Source of the DNA: Magnetococcales bacterium HCHbin5
GTDB taxonomy: Bacteria > Pseudomonadota > Magnetococcia > Magnetococcales > Magnetaquicoccaceae
Direction: 5' to 3'
Length of the DNA: 64,000 nt
Assembly (NCBI GenBank): GCA_002753505.1
Contig: PEAG01000005.1
Location: 39,809 to 103,808, forward strand
Shown here: positions 17,524 to 26,313 of the stretch, in pieces
Layout: each line of letters begins with the position of its first letter
Position numbering within the stretch: position 1 is the stretch's first letter
Position numbers and translations under genes: made by a program
Notes under the pieces: model-generated
Seen by the model: the letters and a program-made list of their open reading frames with translations, nothing else
Told to the model about the DNA's origin: nothing
Database searches by the model: none

Positions 17524-19254
17524 ATGATGGAATCAAACCCCATGCACCGCTCTGCCATGGAGTGGGTTTATGAGCCGTATAAAGTGGAGGAGGGGTTGGA
17601 CCGGATTGTTGCTTATGGCGACCGGAGTGGCAAGTGCCCCACCTATGTCGAGCGTCTGCCCCCCTGTTCCCACGCCTGTCCGGCCGGTGAGGATATTCGG
17701 GGCTTTCACAATCTGGTGCGGGGCATCTGGAAGGATGGTCCCGATCGCTGGGAGGCGGCATTTCGCCGTTTGACCCTGACCAACCCCTTTCCGGCGGTGA
17801 TGGGGCGAGTCTGTCCCGCCCCCTGCCAGAGTGCGTGCAATCGTCAATACCGGGATGAGACCATCCACATCAACGCGGTGGAACAGGCCATCGGGGAGTA
17901 TGGCATTGAAAAACGGCTGGCTTTTCCGAAACCGACCCAGCGGACCGGCAAACGGGTTGCGATTGTGGGTGCGGGGCCCGGAGGGCTCTCTTGTGCCTAT
18001 CAACTGGCCAAACGGGGCCATGATGTGGTGTTGTATGAGGCACAGGCCGAGTTGGGGGGCATGATGCGCTATGGCATCATGGGCTATCGGGTCAGCCGTG
18101 AGGTGCTGGAGGCGGAGTGTCAGCGGATCATCGACCTGGGTGTGACGGTGCATACCGGTGTGCGGATTGGGGTGGAGATCTCGCTGGAGCAGTTGAGCCG
18201 GGAGTATGATACCGTGTTCGTCGCGGTCGGTGCCCAGAAGGGGCGGAATCTGCCGATTCCCGGGGCCGCCGGTCCTGGGGTGACCAATGCCATTGAATTT
18301 TTGAGTCAGTTTGAACGGCAGGGTACCCGCATGCCGATTGGCAAGCATGTCATTGTGATCGGTGACGGGGATGTGGCCATGGATGTTGCCCGCCTGGCTT
18401 TGCGTTTGGGTTCAAAGGCGACCCTGGTTGCTGCGGTGCCCAGGGAGGAGATGAAATGCTCCCCCGCCGAGTTTGACGAGGCTTGTGCGGAAGGGACGCA
18501 GGTGGTCTACCTGACCGGTTCGGTCGCCGTGTTGCGGCAGGGTTCCGAGGTGCAGGGCTTGCAGTGTGTCAAGATGGTCAAAAAGGAGAAGGGGGAGGAG
18601 GGGTGGAACCATCCCATTCCATTTTTCCGCTTCAAGCCGGCTCCTGGCACCGAATTCACCCTGGCAGCGGATATGATTGTCGCCTCCATCGGTCAGACCA
18701 CCGACATGACCGGGTTGGAGCAGACCACGGGGGGTGGGCCCTGGTTGAAGGTGGATCACAACTATAAAGTGGTTGGGATGGATAATGTATTTGGGGGTGG
18801 GGATGCGGTGCAGATTACGCTGTTGACCACGGCCATCGGCCATGGTCGCAAGGCTGCGGAGGCGATGGATCTGCTGATGCGCAACGCTCCCCTGCCCGCC
18901 AAGCCGTCCCGGCAGGATGTGGTCAAATATGACAAGCTCAAGTCCGATTATTTTATCCATGCCCCGCAACAGAAGCGTCGTATCGAGCATCCGCCGGTCA
19001 TTCAGGATGCCTGGGGTGAAATTCTGCTTCCCCTGGATCGGGAGCAGGCGGCGGCGGAGTCTGCCCGTTGCATGAGTTGTGGCCTCTGTTTTGAGTGCAA
19101 CCAGTGCATGCTTTTCTGTCCTCAACATGCCATTACCCGCTTTCCTGGCAATCCCGAGGGTGAGGTGATGTTCACCTGGTATGAAAAGTGTGTCGGTTGC
19201 CATATTTGCGCCGAGGTTTGCCCGACCGGGTTTATCGATATGGGTATGGAATGA
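17524..19254 (+). CDS. dsrL: DsrL-like iron-sulfur flavoprotein NAD(P)H oxidoreductase
   Basis: A 576-residue protein of the GltD/DsrL group. The N-terminal cysteine-rich domain (PPCSHACPAGEDIRGF at about 46, and CPAPCQSACNRQ at about 100) binds [4Fe-4S] clusters. The FAD site is VAIVGAGPGGLSCAYQLAKRG (about 146) and the NAD(P)-binding half has VIVIGDGDVAMDVARLALRLG (about 278). The C-terminus holds two ferredoxin clusters (CMSCGLCFECNQCMLFCP and KCVGCHICAEVCPTGF). DsrL hands electrons from sulfite reductase to NAD+ in the oxidative sulfur pathway, and its position directly after dsrB supports this. It is shorter than Allochromatium DsrL (about 655 residues), so it may belong to another DsrL subtype. 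It could also be described generically as a GltD homologue. Confidence 0.85.
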   Translation: MMESNPMHRSAMEWVYEPYKVEEGLDRIVAYGDRSGKCPTYVERLPPCSHACPAGEDIRGFHNLVRGIWKDGPDRWEAAFRRLTLTNPFPAVMGRVCPAPCQSACNRQYRDETIHINAVEQAIGEYGIEKRLAFPKPTQRTGKRVAIVGAGPGGLSCAYQLAKRGHDVVLYEAQAELGGMMRYGIMGYRVSREVLEAECQRIIDLGVTVHTGVRIGVEISLEQLSREYDTVFVAVGAQKGRNLPIPGAAGPGVTNAIEFLSQFERQGTRMPIGKHVIVIGDGDVAMDVARLALRLGSKATLVAAVPREEMKCSPAEFDEACAEGTQVVYLTGSVAVLRQGSEVQGLQCVKMVKKEKGEEGWNHPIPFFRFKPAPGTEFTLAADMIVASIGQTTDMTGLEQTTGGGPWLKVDHNYKVVGMDNVFGGGDAVQITLLTTAIGHGRKAAEAMDLLMRNAPLPAKPSRQDVVKYDKLKSDYFIHAPQQKRRIEHPPVIQDAWGEILLPLDREQAAAESARCMSCGLCFECNQCMLFCPQHAITRFPGNPEGEVMFTWYEKCVGCHICAEVCPTGFIDMGME

Positions 19255-19268
19255 AGGAGACACAAAGG

Positions 19269-19631
19269 ATGGACAGGTTGAATGTGATCAAGCAGTTGGA
19301 TGGAGCCATCGCCGAAGCGCGTGGCTGGGCGGAGGTGGGCTGGCCGATGCATTTTGGTCGCAACTCGGTACGGGTCTCCTCTCTCTCGGAGGCGCAGGGA
19401 CAGCCCAACGCCTTTGTCTATCGGCAGGAGGCCATCGCCTACTGGAAGCAGGTGGCCGAGTTGGGCCAGGAGACGGCCGAGCAGGGTGAGAAGGCCAAGC
19501 AGGCCCTGGCGCAGCAGGATCTGCGTTTGGCCGAGGGGGCGGTTTATTGGGCGGCTTACATGGAAAAAAAGTTGAACAAGCCTGTGCCTACCTGGGAGCC
19601 TCTGTTGGCGACGCTGCGGTCGTTGGTTTAG
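19269..19631 (+). CDS. Unknown soluble protein, last gene of the dsrAB-dsrL unit
   Basis: A 120-residue protein beginning 14 bases after dsrL, with AAGGAG upstream of its ATG, so it is very likely in the same transcript. It is rich in helix-forming Ala, Glu, Gln and Trp, and has no cysteine, signal peptide or membrane segment. A long amphipathic stretch (AELGQETAEQGEKAKQALAQ) suggests a coiled coil or helical hairpin, followed by WAAYMEKKLNKPVPTWEPLL. I do not recognise a family. Its position suggests an accessory role in sulfite reductase maturation or electron transfer. A strong hairpin follows it, closing the operon. Confidence 0.75.
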   Translation: MDRLNVIKQLDGAIAEARGWAEVGWPMHFGRNSVRVSSLSEAQGQPNAFVYRQEAIAYWKQVAELGQETAEQGEKAKQALAQQDLRLAEGAVYWAAYMEKKLNKPVPTWEPLLATLRSLV

Positions 19632-19699
19632 TTGGCCAGCGGACAGGGCGGGCTTGACCGGCTGCCGTCTGTGCGTCCGCCGGATTTTGTTGGTTGTCG

Positions 19700-19727
19700 A
19701 TCGCTGACCCGGCATCGGGTCAGCGAT
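19700..19727. terminator. Bidirectional hairpin closing the dsr unit
   Basis: atcgctgaccc (19700-19710) pairs perfectly with gggtcagcgat (19717-19727) around a six-base loop. It lies 69 bases after the plus-strand dsr unit and overlaps the last codons of the minus-strand zinc-ribbon gene, as expected for a terminator shared by converging genes. The T-run is weak on both sides. Confidence 0.6.
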
Positions 19728-19947
19728 TGGGGCCCAGGTGTTCCGTACCGCATTGGGGGCAGTACCAGGCGCGTCCGCCGCCGTGCCACAGGTCGGTGTT
19801 GTTTTGCAGGCAGTCGGTACAGAGTGCAAAACCGCAGGCGCAGGCCCAGGTAAATCCGGGATCGGCGTGGCAGGCGATGCACGGGGGAAAGGTTTTGCCT
19901 CTCTTGCGTCGAGGCGATGGGGTCGGTGGCGTTTGCATGGTTGTCAT
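19720..19947 (-). CDS. Small putative zinc-ribbon protein
   Basis: A 75-residue frame with ordered cysteine pairs: PPCIACH, WACACGFALCTDC and YCPQCGTE. Seven cysteines and two histidines in this order suggest a zinc ribbon or treble-clef fold. The C-terminal WYCPQCGTEHLG is typical of zinc-ribbon tails. No good ribosome site precedes the ATG at 19947; the ATG at 19938 is an alternative. It converges on the dsr unit and diverges from the hypothetical gene at 19977 with only 29 bases between, which is tight for two promoters. The cysteine pattern makes chance unlikely, but expression is unproven. Confidence 0.5.
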   Translation of the reverse strand: MTTMQTPPTPSPRRKRGKTFPPCIACHADPGFTWACACGFALCTDCLQNNTDLWHGGGRAWYCPQCGTEHLGPNR

Positions 19948-19976
19948 TGTAGCACTGATAAACAGCGGAGGAAACG

Positions 19977-20624
19977 ATGTCTGATCCGGGCTCCCATCAT
20001 CGTGTCATTGAGATTGTCGCACTTCCCAGGGGGAGAGAGTTGGCCGAGCAGACGGCCGCTGTCCAGGAGCCACGCCGGTCGAGAGAGCAGGATTGGGAGG
20101 CCAATGTGGCACTGCTGTTGGAGGCGGTTCAACAGGGGGATTGGTTGGGGGCGCAGCGGACGTTGGTCTATCTGTCCACCCGTGACTGGCATCCGATGGC
20201 TGGCAAGGCGTTGGCGCAGCGGATCTGGCTGGCGTTGAAGACGGATACGGCGATTACGGAGGTGATGCTGGCTTTGACGGCATTGTTCAGCCAGTTTGGT
20301 GCGGCCCATGAGCAGGCCGGGGATATTGCTGCCATGGCGGGTTTATTGGCGGCACGTCGGGGGACGGATCATCCCGATTCGGAGTGGGCTGAGGTGCAGG
20401 CCCTGCAGATGATGCAGCAGGTGCAGCAGGTCAATGCTTTTTCCGAACCCGGGGCGTTCGAGGATTGGTTTGTGGCCAGGGGGTGGGCTGACCCGGATGT
20501 TTTTATTCCCCGATTCATGAAACTATTGGAAGAGGTTGTGGGCGACGATTGGTGGTTGGATCGTGACCGTTTGCAGCAGGATTTGGATCACTATAATGTG
20601 CATGGAGATGCTGAGGATCCATAA
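19977..20624 (+). CDS. Hypothetical helical cytoplasmic protein
   Basis: A 215-residue protein preceded by a good GGAGG site eight bases before its ATG. It has no signal peptide, membrane segment or cysteine motif. The middle part is strongly helical, with TPR-like spacing (NVALLLEAVQQGDWLGAQRT, then LVYLSTRDWHPMAGKALAQR and an alanine-rich stretch), suggesting a helical-repeat adaptor. The C-terminus is acidic (DRDRLQQDLDHYNVHGDAED). I do not recognise a family. It lies between the dsr region and clpB; co-transcription with clpB is possible but a separate heat-shock-like promoter is visible. Confidence 0.65.
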   Translation: MSDPGSHHRVIEIVALPRGRELAEQTAAVQEPRRSREQDWEANVALLLEAVQQGDWLGAQRTLVYLSTRDWHPMAGKALAQRIWLALKTDTAITEVMLALTALFSQFGAAHEQAGDIAAMAGLLAARRGTDHPDSEWAEVQALQMMQQVQQVNAFSEPGAFEDWFVARGWADPDVFIPRFMKLLEEVVGDDWWLDRDRLQQDLDHYNVHGDAEDP

Positions 20625-20647
20625 TATTTTTTAAACAACTATCCCCC

Positions 20648-20675
20648 CTTGTTATTATGGATTCCCTCCCTATCT
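20648..20675 (+). promoter_or_regulatory. Possible sigma-32 (heat-shock) promoter for clpB
   Basis: CTTGTT (20648-20653) followed after 14 bases by CCCTATCT (20668-20675) resembles the RpoH consensus CTTGAA-N13/17-CCCCATNT, with the -10 box matching seven of eight positions. It lies about 50 bases before the clpB start codon. The prediction is by eye. Confidence 0.45.
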
Positions 20676-20726
20676 AATGGTCAGGCAATCAGAGCCCAAC
20701 CGCCCTTTTCCCATTGGAGTGGAACC

Positions 20727-23318
20727 ATGCGACAGGATCGTCTTACCACCAAATCCCAGGAAGCTCTGCAGAGCGCAGGCCAGATGGCTGCCAGCCGCTC
20801 TCACCAACAGTTGGAGCCGGAACACCTGCTGGCCGCCCTGTTGGCACAACAGGAGGGCTTGACCCGTCCCATCCTGGAAAAGATGGGGGTCTCCCTGCCT
20901 GCACTGTCGGCCGAAGTCACAAAGTTGATCGACCGCTTTCCCAAGGTGGAAGGGGTTGATCAACTCATCTCTTCGCGGCGACTGCAAACCCTCTTCATGA
21001 ACGCCGAACAACGGGCCGCCGCCCTGAAAGACGAATATATCTCCACCGAACATTTTTTGCTGGCCATGACTGCCGAACAGGGCAGCGGCGAGATGGTCCG
21101 ACTGCTGCGGGCCATGGATATTACGGAAAAAAAGCTGTTGGAAGCCCTGAAAGGGGTGCGGGGCAGCCAGCGGGTCACCTCTCCCGATCCGGAAGGAACC
21201 TTTCAGGCTCTGGAAAAATATGCCCGTGATCTGACCGAACTGGCCCGCCAGGGCAAACTGGACCCCGTGGTGGGCCGGGATGAAGAGATTCGCCGCACCA
21301 TTCAAGTGCTTTCCCGGCGCACCAAAAACAATCCGGTCCTGATCGGTGAACCCGGCGTGGGCAAAACAGCCATTGCCGAAGGTTTGGCCCAACGCATTGT
21401 GCGGGCCGATGTGCCGGAATCGCTCAAAAACAAAACCCTGGCAGCCCTGGATATGGGCGGACTGGTGGCGGGGGCAAAATACCGGGGCGAATTTGAGGAA
21501 CGCCTGAAAGCGGTCCTGAAAGAGGTGCAAGAGGCCGACGGGGGGGTCATCCTGTTTATCGATGAGATGCACACCCTGGTCGGGGCCGGTCGGACCGATG
21601 GCGCAATGGATGCCTCCAACCTGCTGAAACCGGCCTTGGCCCGTGGGGATCTGCACTGCGTCGGGGCCACCACCCTGGACGAATATCGCAAACATGTGGA
21701 GAAGGATCCGGCATTGGAACGGCGTTTTCAACCGGTGCTGGTGGGGGAGCCGAGCGTTGTCGATACCATCTCCATTCTGCGGGGCATCAAGGAAAAATAT
21801 GAACTGCATCACGGGGTCAGAATCACCGACAGTGCCATCGTGGCGGCGGTTACGCTCTCCAACCGCTATATTTCCAACCGCTTTTTGCCAGACAAGGCCA
21901 TCGATTTGATGGATGAGGCGGCGGCCCGCATCCGCATGGAGATCACCTCCAAACCGCAGGAGATTGACGAAACCGATCGCAAAATATTGCAGCGGGAGAT
22001 TGAACGGCTGGCCATGGCCAAGGAGAAAGACAGTGCCAGCCGGGAACGGCTGCAGGCGTTGGAAAAAGAGTTGGCCGATTTGAAAGAAAAATCGGCCCAA
22101 TTGACCACCCTGTGGGAAAAGGAGCGGGAGGCCATCGCCCAGGTCCAGGCACTCAAAGAGAGCCTGGAACGGAAACGGTTTGAACTCGAAGAGGCCGAGC
22201 GGTCGGCCCAGTTGGAAAAGGCTGGCCAACTGCGGTATGGGGAGATTCCCGCCCTGGAACTGCGTCTGACCGCGGCGCAGCAACTGGCCGAAGGGGTGGA
22301 GCATCGACTGCTGCGAGAGGAGGTGGGCGAGGATGACATTGCCGCCATTCTCTCCCACTGGACCGGTATTCCGGTTGCGCGCATGCTGGAAGGGGAGCGG
22401 GAAAAATTGCTGCAGATGGAACAACGCCTGGCCCAACGGGTGGTTGGCCAGGAGGAGGCGTTGCAGGCGGTGGCGCGGGCGGTGCGCCGCTCCCGCGCCG
22501 GTCTGCAGGATGCCAACCGCCCCATCGGCTCGTTCATTTTTACCGGTCCGACCGGGGTGGGCAAGACAGAGTTGAGCAAGGCGTTGGCAGCCTTTCTGTT
22601 TGACGACGATCAGGCCATGGTGCGGCTGGATATGTCCGAATACATGGAGCGTCACTCGGTCTCCCGCCTGGTGGGGGCTCCGCCCGGTTACGTGGGGTAT
22701 GAGGAGGGGGGACAGTTGACCGAGGCGGTCCGGCGGCGGCCCTACAGCGTGGTCCTGCTGGATGAGATTGAAAAGGCCCACCCGGAGGTGTTCAACATTC
22801 TGTTGCAACTGCTGGATGATGGCCGCCTGACTGATGGCCAGGGTCGTACGGTGGATTTTCGCAATACGGTGGTTATCATGACCTCCAATGCCGGTTCGCA
22901 CGAGCTGAACGGTGAAGTGGCGGAGAGCCTGGAGCCGGGCACGGCCGAGCAACGGGCCCGTCTGGCATTGCGCGCCCTCTTTCGGCCCGAATTTCTCAAC
23001 CGGTTGGATGATATTATTGTCTTCCACCGGTTGGAACGGCAGCAGATGGACGCCATTGTGGAGATTCAACTCGCCCGACTCAGCCGGTTGCTGTCGGAAC
23101 GCAACATGGCGATTACATTGGACCCGGCCGCCCGTCGGCTGTTGGCCGACCTGGGGTATGATCCGGTCTATGGGGCACGCCCCCTCAAGCGGGTGATCCA
23201 GCAACGGGTGCAGGATCCCTTGGCAGAGGGAATTCTGGCGGGCCAATTCCGGGATGGGGAGAATGTCCAGATCACAGCAGGGGGCGAAGGATTGCTGTTC
23301 AAAACCGGAGGGGTGTGA
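20727..23318 (+). CDS. clpB: ATP-dependent disaggregase ClpB
   Basis: An 863-residue AAA+ chaperone, the usual ClpB length. Order: N-terminal Clp-N double repeat (about 1-145), first AAA module with [13 protein letters not shown] and [14 protein letters not shown], the long ClpB-specific coiled-coil middle domain (about 410-525, rich in Glu, Lys and Arg), and second AAA module with [30 protein letters not shown] and the pore loop region GYVGYEEGG. It extracts polypeptides from aggregates together with DnaK. The ATG at 20727 with TGGAGTGG upstream is used; the frame opens earlier, at 20649, without similarity. A sigma-32-like promoter precedes it. The open frames antisense to it are composition shadows. 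Confidence 0.96.
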   Translation: MRQDRLTTKSQEALQSAGQMAASRSHQQLEPEHLLAALLAQQEGLTRPILEKMGVSLPALSAEVTKLIDRFPKVEGVDQLISSRRLQTLFMNAEQRAAALKDEYISTEHFLLAMTAEQGSGEMVRLLRAMDITEKKLLEALKGVRGSQRVTSPDPEGTFQALEKYARDLTELARQGKLDPVVGRDEEIRRTIQVLSRRTKNNPVLIGEPGVGKTAIAEGLAQRIVRADVPESLKNKTLAALDMGGLVAGAKYRGEFEERLKAVLKEVQEADGGVILFIDEMHTLVGAGRTDGAMDASNLLKPALARGDLHCVGATTLDEYRKHVEKDPALERRFQPVLVGEPSVVDTISILRGIKEKYELHHGVRITDSAIVAAVTLSNRYISNRFLPDKAIDLMDEAAARIRMEITSKPQEIDETDRKILQREIERLAMAKEKDSASRERLQALEKELADLKEKSAQLTTLWEKEREAIAQVQALKESLERKRFELEEAERSAQLEKAGQLRYGEIPALELRLTAAQQLAEGVEHRLLREEVGEDDIAAILSHWTGIPVARMLEGEREKLLQMEQRLAQRVVGQEEALQAVARAVRRSRAGLQDANRPIGSFIFTGPTGVGKTELSKALAAFLFDDDQAMVRLDMSEYMERHSVSRLVGAPPGYVGYEEGGQLTEAVRRRPYSVVLLDEIEKAHPEVFNILLQLLDDGRLTDGQGRTVDFRNTVVIMTSNAGSHELNGEVAESLEPGTAEQRARLALRALFRPEFLNRLDDIIVFHRLERQQMDAIVEIQLARLSRLLSERNMAITLDPAARRLLADLGYDPVYGARPLKRVIQQRVQDPLAEGILAGQFRDGENVQITAGGEGLLFKTGGV

Positions 23319-23522
23319 ATGGGCCGATCGGCTGCTGTTCAATCAAAAATGGCTGTTGGGGCTGGGGAGAGAGGAGTTCCTTCCCGTGGAGTGAGGGCGA
23401 TGGTACAACCTCAACGCGCCCCTTGCGATAATCAGGGGGAATTGCTAAGCTGCAGTCACCACAGCCGGTTTGTGTATCCCTATTGTAACCACCTGTAGAT
23501 ATTTACTTTGCGAGTACTGATC

Positions 23523-23846
23523 ATGAAAAAATTATCAGCCATGGTTGCTGTTTTGTCTCTCGCGTTGATTGTTTCAACCCCGGCCCAGGCCCGCAAGAGC
23601 AGGAACGAGGTCATCAACTTTGGCTCCTACACCTGCCAAGCGTTTTTGGAGGAGGCGGCGCAGGGCAGTGAGGAGGATGTGGGTATTGTGTTGATGTGGC
23701 TGGACGGTTATTTGAGCGGTATTTCGGGGGATACCGTCTTCAATATGAAGGAGTTTGGTGAATTTTCCGAGCGGTTGGCCGAATATTGTTCCAGACATGG
23801 CAACGTAAGGCTGTTGGATGCAGCGGAAAGGAAGGGGATCGAATAG
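23523..23846 (+). CDS. HdeA/HdeB-family periplasmic protein
   Basis: A 107-residue protein with a signal peptide (MKKLSAMVAVLSLALIVSTP, likely cut after AQA). The mature domain carries the two-cysteine HdeA/HdeB pattern: YTCQAFLEEA, then VLMWLDGYLSG in the middle, and LAEYCSRHGNVRLLDA near the end. The cysteines would form the single disulfide of the family. HdeA and HdeB are ATP-independent chaperones that protect periplasmic proteins at low pH, but homologues in non-enteric bacteria may do other work. The start at 23523 places the signal peptide correctly; an upstream in-frame start at 23508 is less likely. It is monocistronic. Confidence 0.75.
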   Translation: MKKLSAMVAVLSLALIVSTPAQARKSRNEVINFGSYTCQAFLEEAAQGSEEDVGIVLMWLDGYLSGISGDTVFNMKEFGEFSERLAEYCSRHGNVRLLDAAERKGIE

Positions 23847-23996
23847 AGTCTGCTGGAGAGGGGGCACGGATTGGATCGGGTAACCCTTATGGGGGACGGG
23901 GCGGCGTGGCCTGGACTCCATAAGGGTTTGATCGTTTGGGGGTCTGATGCTCCCGCCTGGCCGACAGGAGTGCAGAGACCGTGCTTTGGGGGTCGA

Positions 23997-24569
23997 TCAA
24001 CTCGGGAAGGGAACCCCGGTGCCGGCCAATCCACAGTAACCGGCTGGGTTTTTGTGTAAATAGTGTTGGTGATACCCTTCGGCTTCATAAAAAGGCGGGG
24101 CCGCCCGGACCTCCGTCGTGATGCGACCAAAACCGGCCCGGGATAACGGCTGCTGGTACAACTCCAGGCTGTGCAACGCCTCCTGCTGCTGTTGCACCGA
24201 ACTGGTGTAGATGGCGGAACGGTATTGACTGCCCACATCGTTGCCCTGTCGCATGCCCTGGGTGGGGTCGTGGCTTTCCCAGAATATTTTCAAGAGTTGA
24301 CCAAAAGAGATTCTGGCCGGATCATACACAACGCGCACCACCTCGCAATGGTTGGTTTGGCCGCTGCATACCTGCTCATAGGTGGGCGAAACCAACGCCC
24401 CGCCGGCATAACCCACCGCCGTGACAACCACCCCAGGGGTCTGCCAGAACCGCCGCTCCGCTCCCCAAAAACATCCCATGCCAAAGAGAACCTGCGCCGT
24501 ATCGTCTGGAAATGGCGGGAAAATGTTTGTTTTCAAAACAGGATGAATACTCTGCCTTGCTGTACTCAT
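23997..24569 (-). CDS. msrA: Peptide-methionine (S)-S-oxide reductase
   Basis: A 190-residue MsrA, which reduces methionine-S-sulfoxide in oxidised proteins using thioredoxin. The catalytic [11 protein letters not shown] motif is near residue 34, followed by VGYAGG, the [15 protein letters not shown] block, FWESHDPTQ and GSQYRSAIY. The chosen ATG at 24569 has GGAG seven bases upstream; longer in-frame starts (24596, 24665) add unconserved sequence. The C-terminal segment contains a single cysteine in [12 protein letters not shown], possibly the resolving residue. It is transcribed divergently from bolA. Confidence 0.94.
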   Translation of the reverse strand: MSTARQSIHPVLKTNIFPPFPDDTAQVLFGMGCFWGAERRFWQTPGVVVTAVGYAGGALVSPTYEQVCSGQTNHCEVVRVVYDPARISFGQLLKIFWESHDPTQGMRQGNDVGSQYRSAIYTSSVQQQQEALHSLELYQQPLSRAGFGRITTEVRAAPPFYEAEGYHQHYLHKNPAGYCGLAGTGVPFPS

Positions 24570-24730
24570 GAAAGAGGCTCCTTCCGGTTGTATCATACCG
24601 GTCAGCCCGTGGCGAATCCGGTGGTCGGTTGCAGGCTGACAGACAAGAGGGGGATTTGACAACAAAAAAATAATGGTATATTATAAAATATAACAACTGA
24701 GTTGCAACCCTTTTCTGTGGGAGATGTCTT

Positions 24731-24967
24731 ATGGAAGTAGCAACCCTGAAGCAGATTTTGCAAAATGGTTTGCCCTGTGATCACCTGGACGTGGACGGGG
24801 ATGGGCGGCATTTTCAGGTTACCATGGTATCCGCGTTGTTTCGTGGCAAGGGTATGGTACAGCGTCATCAGATGGTTTACGAGGTGTTAGGCAATTTGAT
24901 GGTGGATGAGGATGTGCATGCCCTGGCATTAAAGACGATCACCCCGGAGGATTGGGCCAAATCCTGA
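24731..24967 (+). CDS. BolA/IbaG-family protein
   Basis: A 78-residue small BolA-type protein with the class II-like fold. Recognisable blocks are VDGDGRHFQVTMVSALFRGK and RHQMVYEVLGNLM, with the conserved His that helps ligate a [2Fe-2S] cluster shared with a monothiol glutaredoxin. It is directly followed, 43 bases later, by such a glutaredoxin (CGFS type). This fused or adjacent pair is a widespread module for iron-sulfur trafficking and iron sensing. GGGAG lies just upstream of the ATG. Confidence 0.9.
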   Translation: MEVATLKQILQNGLPCDHLDVDGDGRHFQVTMVSALFRGKGMVQRHQMVYEVLGNLMVDEDVHALALKTITPEDWAKS

Positions 24968-25010
24968 CGGTTGTTCAAGCAAATCACCCTACTATCCAGA
25001 GGAGAAAAAG

Positions 25011-25334
25011 ATGGAAGATGTACAGGAAAAAATCAGAGCCCAAGTCAATGAACACCCCATTGTTCTTTACATGAAAGGTACCCCCCGTTTTCCGCAGTGC
25101 GGTTTTTCCCAGAATGCGGCGGCCATTTTGCAGGCTTGTGGTGCCAAGGACTATTTTTCGGTGGATGTGTTGATGGATCCGGAAATTCGGAGCGGAATCA
25201 AGCTGTTTTCCAACTGGCCAACGTTGCCCCAGTTGTATCTGAAGGGGCAGTTGATTGGTGGTTCTGATATCATGACGGAGATGTACCAATCGGGTGAGTT
25301 GCAAAAACGGGTTGCCGAGGCGATGGCGGGTTGA
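25011..25334 (+). CDS. grxD: Monothiol glutaredoxin (Grx4/GrxD type)
   Basis: A 107-residue monothiol glutaredoxin with the active-site motif FPQCGFSQ (CGFS), the MKGTPRFP lysine/proline approach, the WPTLPQLY cis-proline loop and the IGGSDIMTEM glutathione-binding motif. These proteins hold a [2Fe-2S] cluster between two monomers and glutathione, or with BolA, and donate it to target proteins. A strong site (GAGGAGAAAAAG) precedes the ATG. It is paired with the BolA-like gene and probably shares its transcript. Confidence 0.95.
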   Translation: MEDVQEKIRAQVNEHPIVLYMKGTPRFPQCGFSQNAAAILQACGAKDYFSVDVLMDPEIRSGIKLFSNWPTLPQLYLKGQLIGGSDIMTEMYQSGELQKRVAEAMAG

Positions 25335-25376
25335 TGTCGGATTGGCTGGCTGTCAGCAGTGGTCGGGGGAGTTTCC

Positions 25377-26189
25377 ATGGAGGTTGATCATCGGCTCATC
25401 GAGCCATACCGGATTCAGGAAGAGCCCTATTTCGAGCCGGTTGGTTCGGAGATCTCCCTGTTTACGGCTGCCTACGCCAACCGCCTGCCGGTCTTGATCA
25501 AGGGGCCGACGGGGTGTGGCAAAAGTCGTTTTGTGGAGTATATGGCTTGGCGACTGGGGCGGCCGTTGGTCACGGTCTCTTGCCATGAGGATATGACGGC
25601 CAGTGATCTGGTGGGTCGTTATCTGGTGGTGGGGGGAGAGACTGTCTGGCAGGATGGTCCTTTGACGTTGGCGGTGCGGCATGGTGCCCTCTGTTATCTG
25701 GACGAGGTGGTGGAGGCTCGCAAAGATACCACGGTGGTGATCCATCCGTTGGCGGATGATCGGCGCATTTTGCCGATGGAAAAGCAGGGTACTTTGCTCA
25801 GGGCGGCCGCCGAATTTTGTTTGGTCATCTCCTACAATCCGGGTTATCAGAGTGTCTTGAAAGATCTCAAGCAGAGTACCCGACAGCGGTTTGTTGCCAT
25901 GGAGTTCGACTATCCCGATGCCCGGCGGGAGGCGTTGATTGTTCACAGGGAGAGTGGTCTGGATCACGCTTTGGCTGCCTCTTTGGTGCGGTTTGCCCAT
26001 TTGACCCGCAACCTGAAGGGCAACGGTCTGGAGGAGGGGGCCAGCACCCGGTTGCTGGTGCATGCGGGTCGGTTGATACAGGCGGGTTGTTCGCCGGCGG
26101 AGGCCTGTGCCGCTGGCATCACCCATGCCTTGACGGATGATCCAGAGATGTTGGCGGCGGTCAATGCCTTGAGTGATGCCATTTTTTAG
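25377..26189 (+). CDS. MoxR-type AAA+ ATPase of the CbbQ/NirQ/NorQ group
   Basis: A 270-residue AAA+ ATPase. It has Walker [13 protein letters not shown] (about 42), Walker [13 protein letters not shown] (about 107) and the sensor region [12 protein letters not shown] (about 145), with [15 protein letters not shown] as a family-typical block. Members partner with a von Willebrand-domain protein (NorD/CbbO) and remodel a metalloenzyme: RuBisCO (CbbQ) or nitric oxide/nitrite reductase (NorQ/NirQ). The vWA partner is the next gene. No RuBisCO is in the window but a NO reductase and NirS are, so a denitrification role is possible; sequence alone does not decide. The ATG at 25377 has GGGGAG before it and is preferred over the GTG at 25359. 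Confidence 0.88.
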   Translation: MEVDHRLIEPYRIQEEPYFEPVGSEISLFTAAYANRLPVLIKGPTGCGKSRFVEYMAWRLGRPLVTVSCHEDMTASDLVGRYLVVGGETVWQDGPLTLAVRHGALCYLDEVVEARKDTTVVIHPLADDRRILPMEKQGTLLRAAAEFCLVISYNPGYQSVLKDLKQSTRQRFVAMEFDYPDARREALIVHRESGLDHALAASLVRFAHLTRNLKGNGLEEGASTRLLVHAGRLIQAGCSPAEACAAGITHALTDDPEMLAAVNALSDAIF

Positions 26190-26211
26190 TGGCTTCTTGC
26201 CCTCCTTTTAG

Positions 26212-26263
26212 ACAATCAGGGGCCTGGGAACTGTGGCGGTCTCCAGGCCCCTGCAATGATTTT
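26212..26263. repeat. Solo-arm remnant of the palindromic repeat family
   Basis: caggggcctgggaactg pairs imperfectly with ggtctccaggcccctg, followed by caatgattt. This matches the end of the element at 8457 (gcaggggtctgggga...cccctgcaatc) in degenerate form. It lies between the two co-directional chaperone genes and may form a hairpin in their mRNA. Confidence 0.6.
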
Positions 26264-26313
26264 CGTGGGTTTGCTGCTGGTATGGCAGCCGCATCTATCA
26301 GGTCAGGACCATT

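Noticed and set aside
20670..23342. 890-residue open frame antisense to clpB
   Set aside because: Open only because of the high GC codon bias of clpB; the translation is low-complexity, His/Gln/Gly rich and matches no family.
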